Below are positions 8,338 to 16,490 of a stretch of DNA of 27,265 nucleotides, in pieces; the first letter of the stretch is position 1, and each line of letters begins with the position of its first letter. Below the pieces are notes generated by a model, which worked only from the letters and a program-made list of their open reading frames with translations, was not told the DNA's origin and searched no databases. The stretch covers positions 1 to 27,265 of the forward strand of contig CAZLBC010000064.1 in the NCBI GenBank assembly GCA_964557575.1. Direction: 5' to 3'. The stretch comes from CAZLBC01 sp964557575 (GTDB lineage Bacteria > Planctomycetota > Phycisphaerae > SM23-33). The translations under genes and the position numbers were made by a program.

Positions 8338-8487
8338 ATGAAACGATTCATCACCCTGGTCGGTATCGCCGGCGGCCGTGGGCGGCCGCAGCGAAACCGA
8401 AGAAACGAAAGAAGAAAAACAGGAAACATAAAAAGAAAAAAAACGCGTAACACGGCCGTGCGGCGGCCGGGAACGGGAGACATGTAA
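8338..8487 (+). CDS. Possible small, very basic peptide coupled to the next gene
   Basis: The frame from ATG 8338 encodes 49 residues (MKRFITLVGIA, then Arg/Lys/Asn-rich sequence); an in-frame ATG at 8290 would make 65. Its TAA stop overlaps the ATG of the downstream isomerase as TAATG, a classic coupling arrangement. Another frame over the same bases reads a lysine-rich tail (PKKRKKKNRKHKKKKNA, stop 8448-8450) and would join the MKRFITLVGIA start after a one- or two-base shift, so a frameshifted lysine-rich exported peptide is an alternative. There is no strong ribosome binding site and no recognised family. It may not be a gene. Confidence 0.25.
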   Translation: MKRFITLVGIAGGRGRPQRNRRNERRKTGNIKRKKTRNTAVRRPGTGDM

Positions 8488-9365
8488 TGGCGAAAATCAC
8501 ACGACGCAACGCACTGGCGGCCGGAGGCGCGGCGGCCGCCGCCGGCGCCCTGGAATCCACACCGGCCGCGGCGGCCGAACAGGGCCGGGCAGTGACGGTC
8601 GGCAGGATCAAGCAGTCCGTCTCGCGGTGGTGTTACAAAAAGCTGTCGCTCGAAGAACTCTGCACGGCCTGCACGAACATCGGCCTCGTCGGCATCGACC
8701 TGCTGGGCACGAAGGACTGGAAGATGGTCCGTGATCACGGGCTCGTGCCGACGATGGGCAGCGTCGGCGCCGGGTCGATCCCCAACGGGCTCCAGGACAG
8801 GAAAAATCACGACAAAATCGTCAGGGCACTCGAAAAGAACATGCCGAAGGCGGCCGCGGAGGGCGTGCCCAACGTCATTACCTTCTTCGGCAACCGGCGG
8901 GGCATGTCCGACGAGGAGGCGATCGAGAACTCCATCGCCTGCCTCCGGCGGTGCAAGCCGATCGCCGAGGAAAACAAGGTGATGCTCGCGATCGAGTACC
9001 TCAACAGCAGGGTCGACCACAAGGATTACCTCGGCGACAACACGCCGTACTGCGTGAAGATCGTCTCGGCGGTCAATTCCCCCTATATCAAGATCCTCTA
9101 CGACATCTACCACGCCCAGATCATGGAGGGCGACATCATCCGGACCATCCGGAACAACCATCGGTGGTTCTGCCACTACCACACCGGCGGAAATCCCGGA
9201 CGCCACGAGATCGACGGCTCCCAGGAACTCAACTACGCCCCCATCTGCCGGGCGATCCTGGAGACCGGCTTCACCGGGTACGTGGCCCACGAGTTCGTTC
9301 CCGCCAAAAAGGACATCGTCCGGTCGCTCCGCGACGCGGCGACGATCTGCGACGTGGACGCCTGA
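8487..9365 (+). CDS. Tat-exported hydroxypyruvate isomerase-like TIM barrel
   Basis: A Tat signal (TRRNALAAGG at residues 5-14, then an Ala-rich h-region) precedes a xylose-isomerase-type TIM barrel resembling hydroxypyruvate isomerase (RIKQSVSRWCY; IDLLGTKDW). Likely metal ligands are E170 (AIEYLNS), D206 (LYDIYHAQ), H232 (HYHTGGNPGRHE) and E269 (VAHEF). Family members interconvert hydroxypyruvate and tartronate semialdehyde, but the exported PVC paralogues are mostly uncharacterised sugar-phosphate-type isomerases or epimerases, so the substrate is open. At 292 residues the barrel is complete. GGGAG near 8475 can serve as ribosome binding site. A glycosidase remnant begins right at the stop codon, which suggests this was once part of a sugar-utilisation cluster. 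Confidence 0.87.
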   Translation: MAKITRRNALAAGGAAAAAGALESTPAAAAEQGRAVTVGRIKQSVSRWCYKKLSLEELCTACTNIGLVGIDLLGTKDWKMVRDHGLVPTMGSVGAGSIPNGLQDRKNHDKIVRALEKNMPKAAAEGVPNVITFFGNRRGMSDEEAIENSIACLRRCKPIAEENKVMLAIEYLNSRVDHKDYLGDNTPYCVKIVSAVNSPYIKILYDIYHAQIMEGDIIRTIRNNHRWFCHYHTGGNPGRHEIDGSQELNYAPICRAILETGFTGYVAHEFVPAKKDIVRSLRDAATICDVDA

Positions 9366-9480
9366 GCGGTTCGAGCGCCCGTTCACACTGGCCGACGACG
9401 ACGGCCGGCCGGTCATGCTCTACGTGGCGGTCGCGGACAAGGACATTAACGGCAACATGGCGATCCCCTTCAGGCGGTAG
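9361..9480 (+). pseudogene. C-terminal remnant of a glycosidase-type propeller protein
   Basis: Immediately after the isomerase stop, another frame reads PERFERPFTLADDDGRPV, then MLYVAVADKDINGNMAIPF and a TAG stop (9478-9480). The pattern ERPF.L.DDDGRPV.LYVAV is the usual ending of GH43-like or GH32-like propeller proteins found in PVC genomes. Only about 39 residues remain and the frame upstream turns to noise inside the isomerase gene, so the rest of the gene is deleted. The remainder up to the radical SAM gene (9481-9665) shows nothing I can assign. Confidence 0.5.
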
Positions 9481-9665
9481 AGGGTTTGCGCGCCGGGCCC
9501 GGCATGTAAATACGGTCCGTGGTATGGACGATCAGCGGCCGAAACGACGGTCATACTGTGACAAGAACGACACATCGGCCGGCTTATGTCACGCGCGCAT
9601 GACCGCGGCCAAGGGAAATACGATCGAAACGCCGGCCGCGTCGGGCACGCCGAAATCGCCGTCCC

Positions 9666-10799
9666 TCAGAACACCAGGTACGGCTCGGCCGCGCGCAGCC
9701 GCTTTCCCGGCCGGCCGATATCCCTGATCGAGCGGAGCCGGCCCCGTTGCCGCCAACTGAGCATCCGCCCGACGGTCACCGGGCCGAGACCGGGCACCCG
9801 CAGCAGTTCTTTCTCGCCGGCCGCGTTGGCGTCGACGGGAAACCGCTCCGGGTGCACCCGGGCCCAGTGCTCCTTCGGATCGATATCCAGGCGGAGGTTT
9901 CCGCTTTCGTTGAACGGGATCTCCCCGGCCCCGTAGCCGTATTTGCGCAGGAGCCAGTCGGCCTGGTAGAGCCGGTGTTCGCGCGTCAGGGTGTCGCCGC
10001 CCGGGCCGCCGGCCCGCTCGGCGGGCAGGCGCGGGTCGCCAAGCCCCCGCTGGTAGGCGCTGAAGTAGACCCGGTGCAGCCGGAGCCCCGCGTACAGCCG
10101 GCCGGCATAGCGGACGATATCCCGGTCGGTTTCCTCGCCGGCGCCCACCACGAACTGCGTGGTCTGCTTGACCCGCGCGTAGCGCGAGCCCTTCGCGGTC
10201 AGCGCGCCGATCAGCTTGATCGGCCGGACGATGTCCCGCAGGTAGTCCTTCTTCTCCGACAGTGCCCGGAAGTGCTGCTCGCCGGCGGTTTCGATATTCA
10301 GGGAGACCGCGCCGGCCAGCGCAACCGCCTCCCTGATCGCCTCGTCGGCGCAGCCGGGTATCACCTTCAGGTGGACATAGCCGCGAAACCCCTCCCGCTC
10401 GCGGAGGATCCTGACGGTGTCGTTCATCCGCTGCATCGCCCGGTCCGGCGAGCCGGCCACCCCGCTGCTCAGGAACAGTCCGAAGACCTTCCCGGCGCGC
10501 CGGTAGGCCATGAACACCCGCGCCGCCTCGTCCGGCAGCAGCGTGCACCGCCGGGTGTCCACCCCCTCCCGGAGGGGACAGTACCGGCAGTCGTTCCTGC
10601 AGGCGTTGGACATCAGCGTCTTGAACAGCACGCTCCGGCCGCCGTCGGGAAGGGCCACCGGGTAGACCCAGCGCTCCCCCCCGCCGGCGCGGTGGCGGCG
10701 GTCGTCGTCGCCGGTGCCGCATGCGCAGGCGAGGTCGTAGCGGGCGTCGTTGGAGAGCATCGAGAGTTTCCGCTGCGTATCCGGTGCCGAATGGATCAT
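9666..10799 (-). CDS. Radical SAM protein of the DNA modification/repair-linked type
   Basis: This 377-residue protein has the radical SAM cluster motif C67-x3-C71-x2-C74 in SNACRNDCRYCPLR, a preceding KLSMLSNDARYDLACAC block, and a C-terminal helix-hairpin-helix (ELLRVPGLGPVTVGRML). This combination is the signature of the putative DNA modification/repair radical SAM family (TIGR03916), which in many genomes is paired with a DUF4130 or uracil-DNA-glycosylase-like partner. No partner is visible here, so it is either unlinked or lost. The exact reaction is unknown for the family; the HhH suggests nucleic acid binding. It is divergently arranged with the VIT/VWA gene. GGGAAG just upstream of ATG 10799 is a weak ribosome binding site. 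Confidence 0.85.
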   Translation of the reverse strand: MIHSAPDTQRKLSMLSNDARYDLACACGTGDDDRRHRAGGGERWVYPVALPDGGRSVLFKTLMSNACRNDCRYCPLREGVDTRRCTLLPDEAARVFMAYRRAGKVFGLFLSSGVAGSPDRAMQRMNDTVRILREREGFRGYVHLKVIPGCADEAIREAVALAGAVSLNIETAGEQHFRALSEKKDYLRDIVRPIKLIGALTAKGSRYARVKQTTQFVVGAGEETDRDIVRYAGRLYAGLRLHRVYFSAYQRGLGDPRLPAERAGGPGGDTLTREHRLYQADWLLRKYGYGAGEIPFNESGNLRLDIDPKEHWARVHPERFPVDANAAGEKELLRVPGLGPVTVGRMLSWRQRGRLRSIRDIGRPGKRLRAAEPYLVF

Positions 10800-10867
10800 C
10801 GTCTTCCCGTCCGTGGGTGATACCTGCTGAATGAATACCGGCCGTTACCGCCTGCCCGGCGGAAACG

Positions 10868-10895
10868 ATTGTATCATTCTCATATATTTATTGTA
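10868..10895 (-). promoter_or_regulatory. Candidate promoter region for the radical SAM gene
   Basis: Two TACAAT hexamers on the minus strand (complements of 10868-10873 and 10890-10895) lie 22 bases apart in an AT-rich island between two divergent, GC-rich genes. The outer one sits in GGTACAATAA, which also occurs at 15270-15279 ahead of the propeller-like gene, so it may be a common -10 context in this genome. No convincing -35 hexamer was found. Confidence 0.3.
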
Positions 10896-10985
10896 CCCGC
10901 CCGGAAAAATAGGGAACATTTTTTCCCCGCGGTCGTCGTAACGGGTAGACTCGGTCAACAATACACGGCATGCGGAGGAAGAATC

Positions 10986-13274
10986 ATGTCACGACACCGG
11001 CTGTTCATATCGCTTATCGCTGCGGCCGCGGGGCTGCTCGTTCCCGTCCTTTCTGCCGACGCCGACGGCCTCATCGTCCCCGTCAGGCCCGAGATCAGGG
11101 TCAGGGGGCACTGGGCGGTCGACTACCACCGGGTCGACATACGCGTCAGGGACCAGGTCGCGTCGGTTGCCATCGACCAGAAATTCAGCAACACCGGCAG
11201 GGGCATGATCGAGGTCGAATACCTCTTCCCGGTTCCCCCCGGCGCGGCGATCGATTCGATGACGATGATCGTCGACGGCAAGGAATACGCCGCGAAGCTC
11301 CTGGACGCCGACGAGGCCCGGAAGATCTACGAGGAGATCGTCCGGAAGAAAAAGGACCCCGCCCTCCTGGAATACGCGGGATTCGGCCTGTACCGGACCC
11401 GGGCATTTCCCCTCGATCCGGGCAAACCGGTCAGGGTGCAGGTGACCTACACGTCCGTCTGCACACAGGACAACAAGACCGTCGAGGTCTGGTACCCGCT
11501 GAACACCGAGAAGTTTTCGGCCAAAAAGATCGCCGACGTCAGGGTGACCACGGACATAAAGACAACAGCCGATATCACGACGGTCTACTCGCCGAGCCAC
11601 GAGATCGACTGCACGAGGAAATCCCCGAACCACGTGATCGTCGAGTACCGGGAAAAGGACGCCCTGCCCACGACCGACTTCCAGTTATTCTACCGTGCCG
11701 CGGGCGCCGACGTCGGGACCTCCCTGCTGACCTCCCTGCCGGACGGCGCGGATGACGGCTACTACCTGATGCTGGTCAGCCCCAACCCGAACCTGGGGAA
11801 AAAGGTGCCCGTCATACCCAAGGACCTCCTGGTCGTGATCGACCGGAGCGGCTCGATGTCCGGCACGAAGATCCGCCAGGCGAAGTCGGCGGTGAGATTC
11901 GTCCTCGGACACCTCAACGAGGACGACCGGTTCAACGTGATCCCCTACAGCGACACGGTCGACCCGGTCTTCAAGAACCCGGTGCCGGCCACGCGGGAAA
12001 AGGTGGACATCGCCCTCGAAGAGGTCGACGCGACGGACGCCGGCGGGGGGACGGCGATCGACGCCGCGATCCGCGAGGCGATGTGCCAGTGGAACGCGGA
12101 CAGGAAAGACGATCGGCCGAAGTACATTATCTTCCTGACCGACGGCAAGCCGACCATCGGCACCACCGACACCGCGGAGATACTCCGCAACGCGAAAAAG
12201 ACGAACACCTGCGGCGCGCGGCTCTTCGCCTTCGGCGTGGGATACGACGTGAATATCAAGCTGCTCGACAAGCTGGTCATCGATCACGAGGGACGCAGCG
12301 ATTACGTGAAGCCGAAGGAGTCGGTCGAGTCGAAGATCTCGTCGCTCTACCGGAAGATCAAAAACCCCGTGGTGACCAACCTGGCTATCGAGATTACCGG
12401 TGTCAAGACCCGGGACACCTACCCGCGTAACATCGGCGACCTCTTCGACGGCGATCAGTTGGTGGTGGCCGGGCGCTACCGGGCGAAGGACGCGAAAAAA
12501 CTCCCCCGCGGCGACGACGGCGGCCGGGTGACCCAGCTCGTGATCACCGGCACGTACCTGGGCACAAAACGCGTCTTCGAATACAACGTGCAGTTCGACG
12601 CCGGGGCCGGCCGGCCGAGCCGGTCGTTCGTGGAGAAGATCTGGGCGGTCCGCCGGGTGGGGTATCTCATGGACCAGATCCAACTCAACGGGGAGAGCGA
12701 CGAACTCGTCGACGAGCTGATCTCCCTCAGCAAGCGGTACGGGATCATGACCCCCTACACCAGCTTTCTGGCCGACGAGACGACCGTGCTGCACGAGGAA
12801 GACATCGTCCGCCGCCGGGCGAAGGCGGGCATCGCGCCCCTGGCGAAGGCCGGCGACGGGGCGGAGGCCCAGATGGGCGCGATGACGCGGCAGTCCCTCA
12901 ACCGCGCCGACAAGATGGTCGCGGACGCCGCGCCGGCGCCGGCGGGCGAAGCGGCCGGGAAGGGCGGCGGTGCGCGGCTGTTCGGCCACTCGTCCCGCAC
13001 GGCCTACGAGGCGGAAAAAAAGGAAAGCGTCGCGGCGGTCCGTAACATCGGCAACCAGGCGATCTACCGCCGCGGGCGGGTATGGGTGGCGGCAAACGCC
13101 TCCGACGTCGATCTCTCCGAGACAGCGAAGATCGAAACGGTCGAGCGGTACGGCGAGAAGTACTTCGACCTGGTCAAGGCCAATACCGCAGAGGAAAACC
13201 GGATCCTCTCATCGCAGGCCCCCCACGAAGAACTGGTCCTCCGCCTCCGCGGGCAGGTCTACCGGATAAAGTAG
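10986..13274 (+). CDS. Exported VIT-domain / von Willebrand factor A protein
   Basis: From ATG 10986 (GGAGGA at 10974-10979) the product is 762 residues. A signal peptide (about residues 1-26, ending LSADA) precedes a VIT (inter-alpha-trypsin-like) domain, with EVEYLFPVPPGAAIDSM and ARKIYEEIVRKKKDPALLEY typical of it. A von Willebrand A domain runs from about residue 280 to 465, with MIDAS residues D286, S288 and S290 in DRSGSMSG, then DAGGGTAI and FLTDGKP. The tail has an LSKRYGIMTPYTSFLADE block, an Ala/Gly/Lys-rich linker, and a C-terminal segment found in marine bacterial VIT/VWA proteins. It probably mediates metal-dependent protein interaction in the periplasm or at the surface; the partner is unknown. 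No sortase motif is present. An upstream ATG at 10869 lacks a ribosome binding site and would mask the signal peptide. Confidence 0.9.
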   Translation: MSRHRLFISLIAAAAGLLVPVLSADADGLIVPVRPEIRVRGHWAVDYHRVDIRVRDQVASVAIDQKFSNTGRGMIEVEYLFPVPPGAAIDSMTMIVDGKEYAAKLLDADEARKIYEEIVRKKKDPALLEYAGFGLYRTRAFPLDPGKPVRVQVTYTSVCTQDNKTVEVWYPLNTEKFSAKKIADVRVTTDIKTTADITTVYSPSHEIDCTRKSPNHVIVEYREKDALPTTDFQLFYRAAGADVGTSLLTSLPDGADDGYYLMLVSPNPNLGKKVPVIPKDLLVVIDRSGSMSGTKIRQAKSAVRFVLGHLNEDDRFNVIPYSDTVDPVFKNPVPATREKVDIALEEVDATDAGGGTAIDAAIREAMCQWNADRKDDRPKYIIFLTDGKPTIGTTDTAEILRNAKKTNTCGARLFAFGVGYDVNIKLLDKLVIDHEGRSDYVKPKESVESKISSLYRKIKNPVVTNLAIEITGVKTRDTYPRNIGDLFDGDQLVVAGRYRAKDAKKLPRGDDGGRVTQLVITGTYLGTKRVFEYNVQFDAGAGRPSRSFVEKIWAVRRVGYLMDQIQLNGESDELVDELISLSKRYGIMTPYTSFLADETTVLHEEDIVRRRAKAGIAPLAKAGDGAEAQMGAMTRQSLNRADKMVADAAPAPAGEAAGKGGGARLFGHSSRTAYEAEKKESVAAVRNIGNQAIYRRGRVWVAANASDVDLSETAKIETVERYGEKYFDLVKANTAEENRILSSQAPHEELVLRLRGQVYRIK

Positions 13275-13308
13275 GGCCTGCTGAACAATTCGGCCGGCAG
13301 GGTTCCGG

Positions 13309-13329
13309 GCCGCCGCGCATGACGGCGGC
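13309..13329. terminator. Hairpin between convergent genes
   Basis: GCCGCCG (13309-13315) pairs perfectly with CGGCGGC (13323-13329) over a seven-base loop, directly at the TypA stop and 35 bases past the VIT/VWA stop. It lacks a T run, so it is more likely a bidirectional pausing or RNA-end-protecting hairpin than a full intrinsic terminator. Confidence 0.35.
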
Positions 13330-15174
13330 TCACCTGCTCTTTCCGCGGGCGCTGCGGCGCCGCTCGCCCTCCTTCAGCAGCGTCTTGCGGAGCCGGATCG
13401 CGGCGGGGGTGATCTCGACAAGCTCGTCCTCCTCGATGTATTCCAGCGCCGCCTCGAGCGTCAGCTTCCGGGGCGCCTTCAGCGTCACGGTGGCCTCCTT
13501 GGTGCTTGAACGGACATTCGTCAGGGCCTTCTTCTTCGCGACGTTCGCCGGCAGGTCGTTCGCCCGGCAGTGTTCCCCGACGATCTGTCCCCCGTAGACC
13601 TCTTCGCCCGGCTCGACGAACATCACCCCCCGGTCGGCCAGGGAATCGAGGGCGTGTAACGTCACCGTCCCCCGCTCGGTGGCGATCAGCACCCCCGTCT
13701 GCCGCCGGGGCAGTTCGCCGCCGAGCGCGCCGTACCGCTCGAACCGGTGGTGCACGACCGCCGCTCCCTGCGTCGCGGACAGCAGCCGGCCGCGCAGGCC
13801 GATCAGTCCCCGCGCGGTGATGATGAATGCCAGCTTGGTCATGTCCGTAATCGTATCCATATGCACCATCTCGGCGCCCCGCTCCCCGACCAGTTGCATC
13901 ACCGGCCCGACCTGGGCGGTCGGCACCTCGACCACGAGGCGCTCGAAGGGCTCCAGCCGTTCGCCGTTTGCGCCGACGTGGAAGATCACCGCGGGTTTGC
14001 CGACGCACAGCTCGTATCCCTCCCGCCGCATATTCTCGAGGAGAATGCCGAGGTGCAGCAGGCCGCGCCCCGAGACGTCGAACGCGTCGCCGCGGTCCTC
14101 CACCCGCAGCGCGACGTTGGACTGCAGTTCCCGGCCCAAACGGTCTCGAAGCTGACGGTTGGTGACGTACCGCCCCTCCCGTCCGGAAAACGGCCCGTCG
14201 TTGATGCGAAAGGTCATGTGGAGCGTCGGTTCGTCGATGCGTACCGCCGGGAGGGCGGCCGGATGCGCCGGGTCGGCAAGCGTATCGCCGATGTCGATCG
14301 GGTCGATTCCGACGACCGCGAACAGGTCGCCGGTATCGACGACCTCGACCTTCCGGCGGCCGAGCTTGTCGAACACGAAGAGTTCCGAAACCCGCCGGGT
14401 GACCGTTCCGCCGGACCGGTCGATAACCGCGACATCGCTGCCGGCGGCGAGTTGCCCGGCGAATACCCGCCCGATGCCGATCCGGCCGACGTACGCGGAG
14501 TGATCCAGCGTCATGATCTGCGCCTGCAGGGGCGCGGCGCGATCGAAATCCGGGACGGGCACGTGCCTGATAATCGCGTCGAAGAGTTCGTGAACGTCCC
14601 CGGACGCCGGCGGATCGTCCGCCGCCGCTTCGTCGGCCGTGGCCCAGCCGTGTTTCCCGGAGGCGTACAGCGTGGGGAAATCGAGCGCGCCGTCGTCGGC
14701 GCCGAGTTCAACCAGCAGGTCGAACATCTCCTCGTGAACGCGGTGTGCCCGCCGGCCGGGGCGGTCCATCTTGTTGATCACCACGATCGGATCGAGGGAG
14801 GCCTCCAGGGCCTTGCCCAGGACGTACCGTGTCTGGGGCATCACGCCTTCAAAGGCATCGACCAGGAGCAGGACGCCGTCGGCCATGGACAGCACCCGCT
14901 CGACCTCCCCCGAGAAATCCGCGTGCCCGGGGGTGTCGACGATGTTGACGTGGTAGCGATCCCCGTTGCAGTCGGTGTAATCGATCGCGCAGTTCTTGGA
15001 GAGTATCGTGATGCCCCGCTCGCGTTCCAGGTCGTTGCTGTCCAGAATGCATTCCCCGGACAGCTCGCCGTCGCGGAACTGTCCGCTCTGCCGCAGGAGC
15101 TGGTCGACCAGCGTCGTCTTGCCGTGGTCGACGTGGGCGATAATCGCCACGTTTCTGATGGTGCGTCTTTCCAT
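13330..15174 (-). CDS. typA: Translational GTPase TypA/BipA
   Basis: The 614-residue ribosome-associated GTPase carries G1 AHVDHGKT (residues 13-20), the effector region RERGIT, G3 DTPGHAD and G4 NKMD, then the EF-G-like domains and the family-specific C-terminus (RGLIGLRGRLLSATQG, YGGQIVGEHCRANDL, then NVAKKKALTNVR). Length and order are normal. TypA assists 50S assembly and stress or cold growth. I chose ATG 15174 (MERRTIRNVAIIAH) over the longer open frame to 15333, because it matches the family N-terminus and has GAGG five bases upstream. A candidate promoter lies at 15245-15250. It is convergent with the VIT/VWA gene and divergent from the propeller-like gene. Confidence 0.97.
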   Translation of the reverse strand: MERRTIRNVAIIAHVDHGKTTLVDQLLRQSGQFRDGELSGECILDSNDLERERGITILSKNCAIDYTDCNGDRYHVNIVDTPGHADFSGEVERVLSMADGVLLLVDAFEGVMPQTRYVLGKALEASLDPIVVINKMDRPGRRAHRVHEEMFDLLVELGADDGALDFPTLYASGKHGWATADEAAADDPPASGDVHELFDAIIRHVPVPDFDRAAPLQAQIMTLDHSAYVGRIGIGRVFAGQLAAGSDVAVIDRSGGTVTRRVSELFVFDKLGRRKVEVVDTGDLFAVVGIDPIDIGDTLADPAHPAALPAVRIDEPTLHMTFRINDGPFSGREGRYVTNRQLRDRLGRELQSNVALRVEDRGDAFDVSGRGLLHLGILLENMRREGYELCVGKPAVIFHVGANGERLEPFERLVVEVPTAQVGPVMQLVGERGAEMVHMDTITDMTKLAFIITARGLIGLRGRLLSATQGAAVVHHRFERYGALGGELPRRQTGVLIATERGTVTLHALDSLADRGVMFVEPGEEVYGGQIVGEHCRANDLPANVAKKKALTNVRSSTKEATVTLKAPRKLTLEAALEYIEEDELVEITPAAIRLRKTLLKEGERRRSARGKSR

Positions 15175-15244
15175 GAATCCTCTCTGTCGTTTCTCCGAAA
15201 CGATGAACATGCCGCGGTTTCCGCCGCCGGCTGAAAAGCGGGCC

Positions 15245-15250
15245 ATTATA
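15245..15250 (-). promoter_or_regulatory. Candidate extended -10 of typA
   Basis: The minus strand reads TGGGTATAAT, a consensus TATAAT with an upstream TG, about 70 bases before the typA start. TTGTAC (complement of 15271-15276) is a possible -35, but its 20-base spacing is too long, so the site would rely on the extended -10. Confidence 0.4.
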
Positions 15251-15380
15251 CCCATTCCCGTGCGACCGGGGTACAATAACCGACCGCCAAAACAGACAAC
15301 AGCGCGGACGGGCGACGTTATTCGTTCCCCCAACGCGATTCGGCATATACAATAATGGCCGCAGAATCGGAATCAATCGC

Positions 15381-16277
15381 ATGGTCCAAGTGATAATAAC
15401 ATATCTCGTGCTGGTGTCACCGGCGGTCGCCGCCGCGGGCATCGACACGGCCGAAGATACCGGGGCGATCACGTACGGCGAGCCGAAACAGGTCGCCACG
15501 CTCAGGAATGTACGTATCGACGAAAGCAGCGGCATCGCCTGCTCGCGGAGAAACGAGGGGATCTTCTGGACGCACAACGACTCCGGCGACGAATCGCGGC
15601 TCTACGCCTTCAATGAAAGAGGCGATTCCGTGGCGGAAATCACGGTGGCAGGGGCGGAATTCATCGATTGCGAGGACCTCTGCTCGTTCACACTCCCGGA
15701 GACCGACGGGCCGGTTCCCCTGCTCCTGGCGGCCGACACGGGAAACAATTCCCGCCGCAGGAAGTCGAGCATCCTGTACCTTATCCCCGAACCCGAACTG
15801 AAACCGGCGACGCGAACGATTCGCGACACTGTCGTCCCCCGGTCCGTCGTTGCATTTTCTTTTCCCGACAAACCGCGCGACTGCGAGTCGGTGGCTGTCG
15901 ACACGGCGGGCAAACAGATCATGCTGGTTTCCAAGACGTACGCGAATCCCGCCGTGTACGCCCTGCCGCTGCCGGAACCCGGCAAAACCACCTGCCGGGC
16001 GATCAAAAAAATTGCCGCGCTGAAGATGGTGCTTCCCACTGCCATGGACATCTCTCCCGACGGCCGCCGGGCGGTCATTCTCACCTATTTCCGGGCCTAC
16101 CTGTACACCCGTCCGGAACACCGGAGCTGGGCCGACGCTTTCTCCGGCACGCCGCGGACCCTTTCCATGCCGGCCCGGAAGCAGGGAGAGAGTATCTGTT
16201 ACGGGCCGGACGGAAAAACGCTGTATCTGACGAGTGAAAAAACGCCGACCCCCCTCTGGATGATACCCCCTCGCTGA
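15381..16277 (+). CDS. Secreted propeller-like protein of unknown function
   Basis: The 298-residue product has a signal peptide (MVQVIITYLVLVSPAVAAAG) and a propeller-like core: SSGIACSRRNEGIFWTHNDS opens it, followed by SRLYAFNERGD, LLLAADTGNNS, CESVAVDT, TAMDISPDGRRAVILTY and a closing GESICYGPDGKTLYLTSE. This ordering (is-it-known, tell-the-user blades with HNDSGD and DTGNN) is seen in bacterial proteins annotated as SdiA-regulated-like or esterase-like propellers of unknown activity. No catalytic residues can be named. There is no strong ribosome binding site. TACAAT at 15272-15277, in the same GGTACAATAA context seen at 10890, could be its -10. It is divergent from typA. Confidence 0.6.
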   Translation: MVQVIITYLVLVSPAVAAAGIDTAEDTGAITYGEPKQVATLRNVRIDESSGIACSRRNEGIFWTHNDSGDESRLYAFNERGDSVAEITVAGAEFIDCEDLCSFTLPETDGPVPLLLAADTGNNSRRRKSSILYLIPEPELKPATRTIRDTVVPRSVVAFSFPDKPRDCESVAVDTAGKQIMLVSKTYANPAVYALPLPEPGKTTCRAIKKIAALKMVLPTAMDISPDGRRAVILTYFRAYLYTRPEHRSWADAFSGTPRTLSMPARKQGESICYGPDGKTLYLTSEKTPTPLWMIPPR

Positions 16278-16490
16278 TCACCTGTTGTACGAAAAGTGTG
16301 AGTTAGCCGCGTGGTCGTCTGCGCACCTTGGAGAAGGTAGAAAAAAGGGCAAAAAAAAAGTACAATTATGATAAATCAGGTTTGGCATGGGTGCTCTCAG
16401 CGCCTATAATTCAGGTAAGATACATTAATCGCTTATCATAAATCTTTTATAACTATTATACCTGCTTGAACACGATTAAGGAGAACACGC
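16278..16490 (+). promoter_or_regulatory. AT-rich intergenic region with repeated near-palindromic boxes
   Basis: This 213-bp stretch is much richer in A and T than its surroundings. It contains TTATGATAA (16366-16374) and its reverse complement TTATCATAA (16433-16441), each nearly palindromic and followed by ATC, plus ATAAATCAGGT (16371-16381) and ATAATTCAGGT (16406-16416). AT-rich hexamers around 16447-16460 (TTATAA, TATTAT) could be -10 elements for the downstream small gene. The paired boxes look like operator half-sites, but no regulator can be named. Confidence 0.35.
16461..16473 (+). repeat. 13-bp direct repeat, left copy
   Basis: CCTGCTTGAACAC is repeated exactly at 16902-16914. With TATTA two bases further upstream in both copies, 18 of 20 positions agree. 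The pair brackets the small membrane-protein gene. Confidence 0.75.

Noticed and set aside
11685..12989. 434-codon minus-strand ORF opposite the VIT/VWA gene
   Set aside because: Shadow of the VWA domain; no signal, motif or ribosome binding site.
13747..15234. 495-codon plus-strand ORF opposite typA
   Set aside because: The minus-strand typA is unmistakable; this frame is its antisense shadow, rich in Val, Asp and Arg.
16337..16365. GTAGAAAAAAGGG plus an A run resembling the REP-like element
   Set aside because: It shares only an A-rich start and a few Gs, lacks GGGGTCAGGTACC, and lies in AT-rich DNA where such a match is expected.
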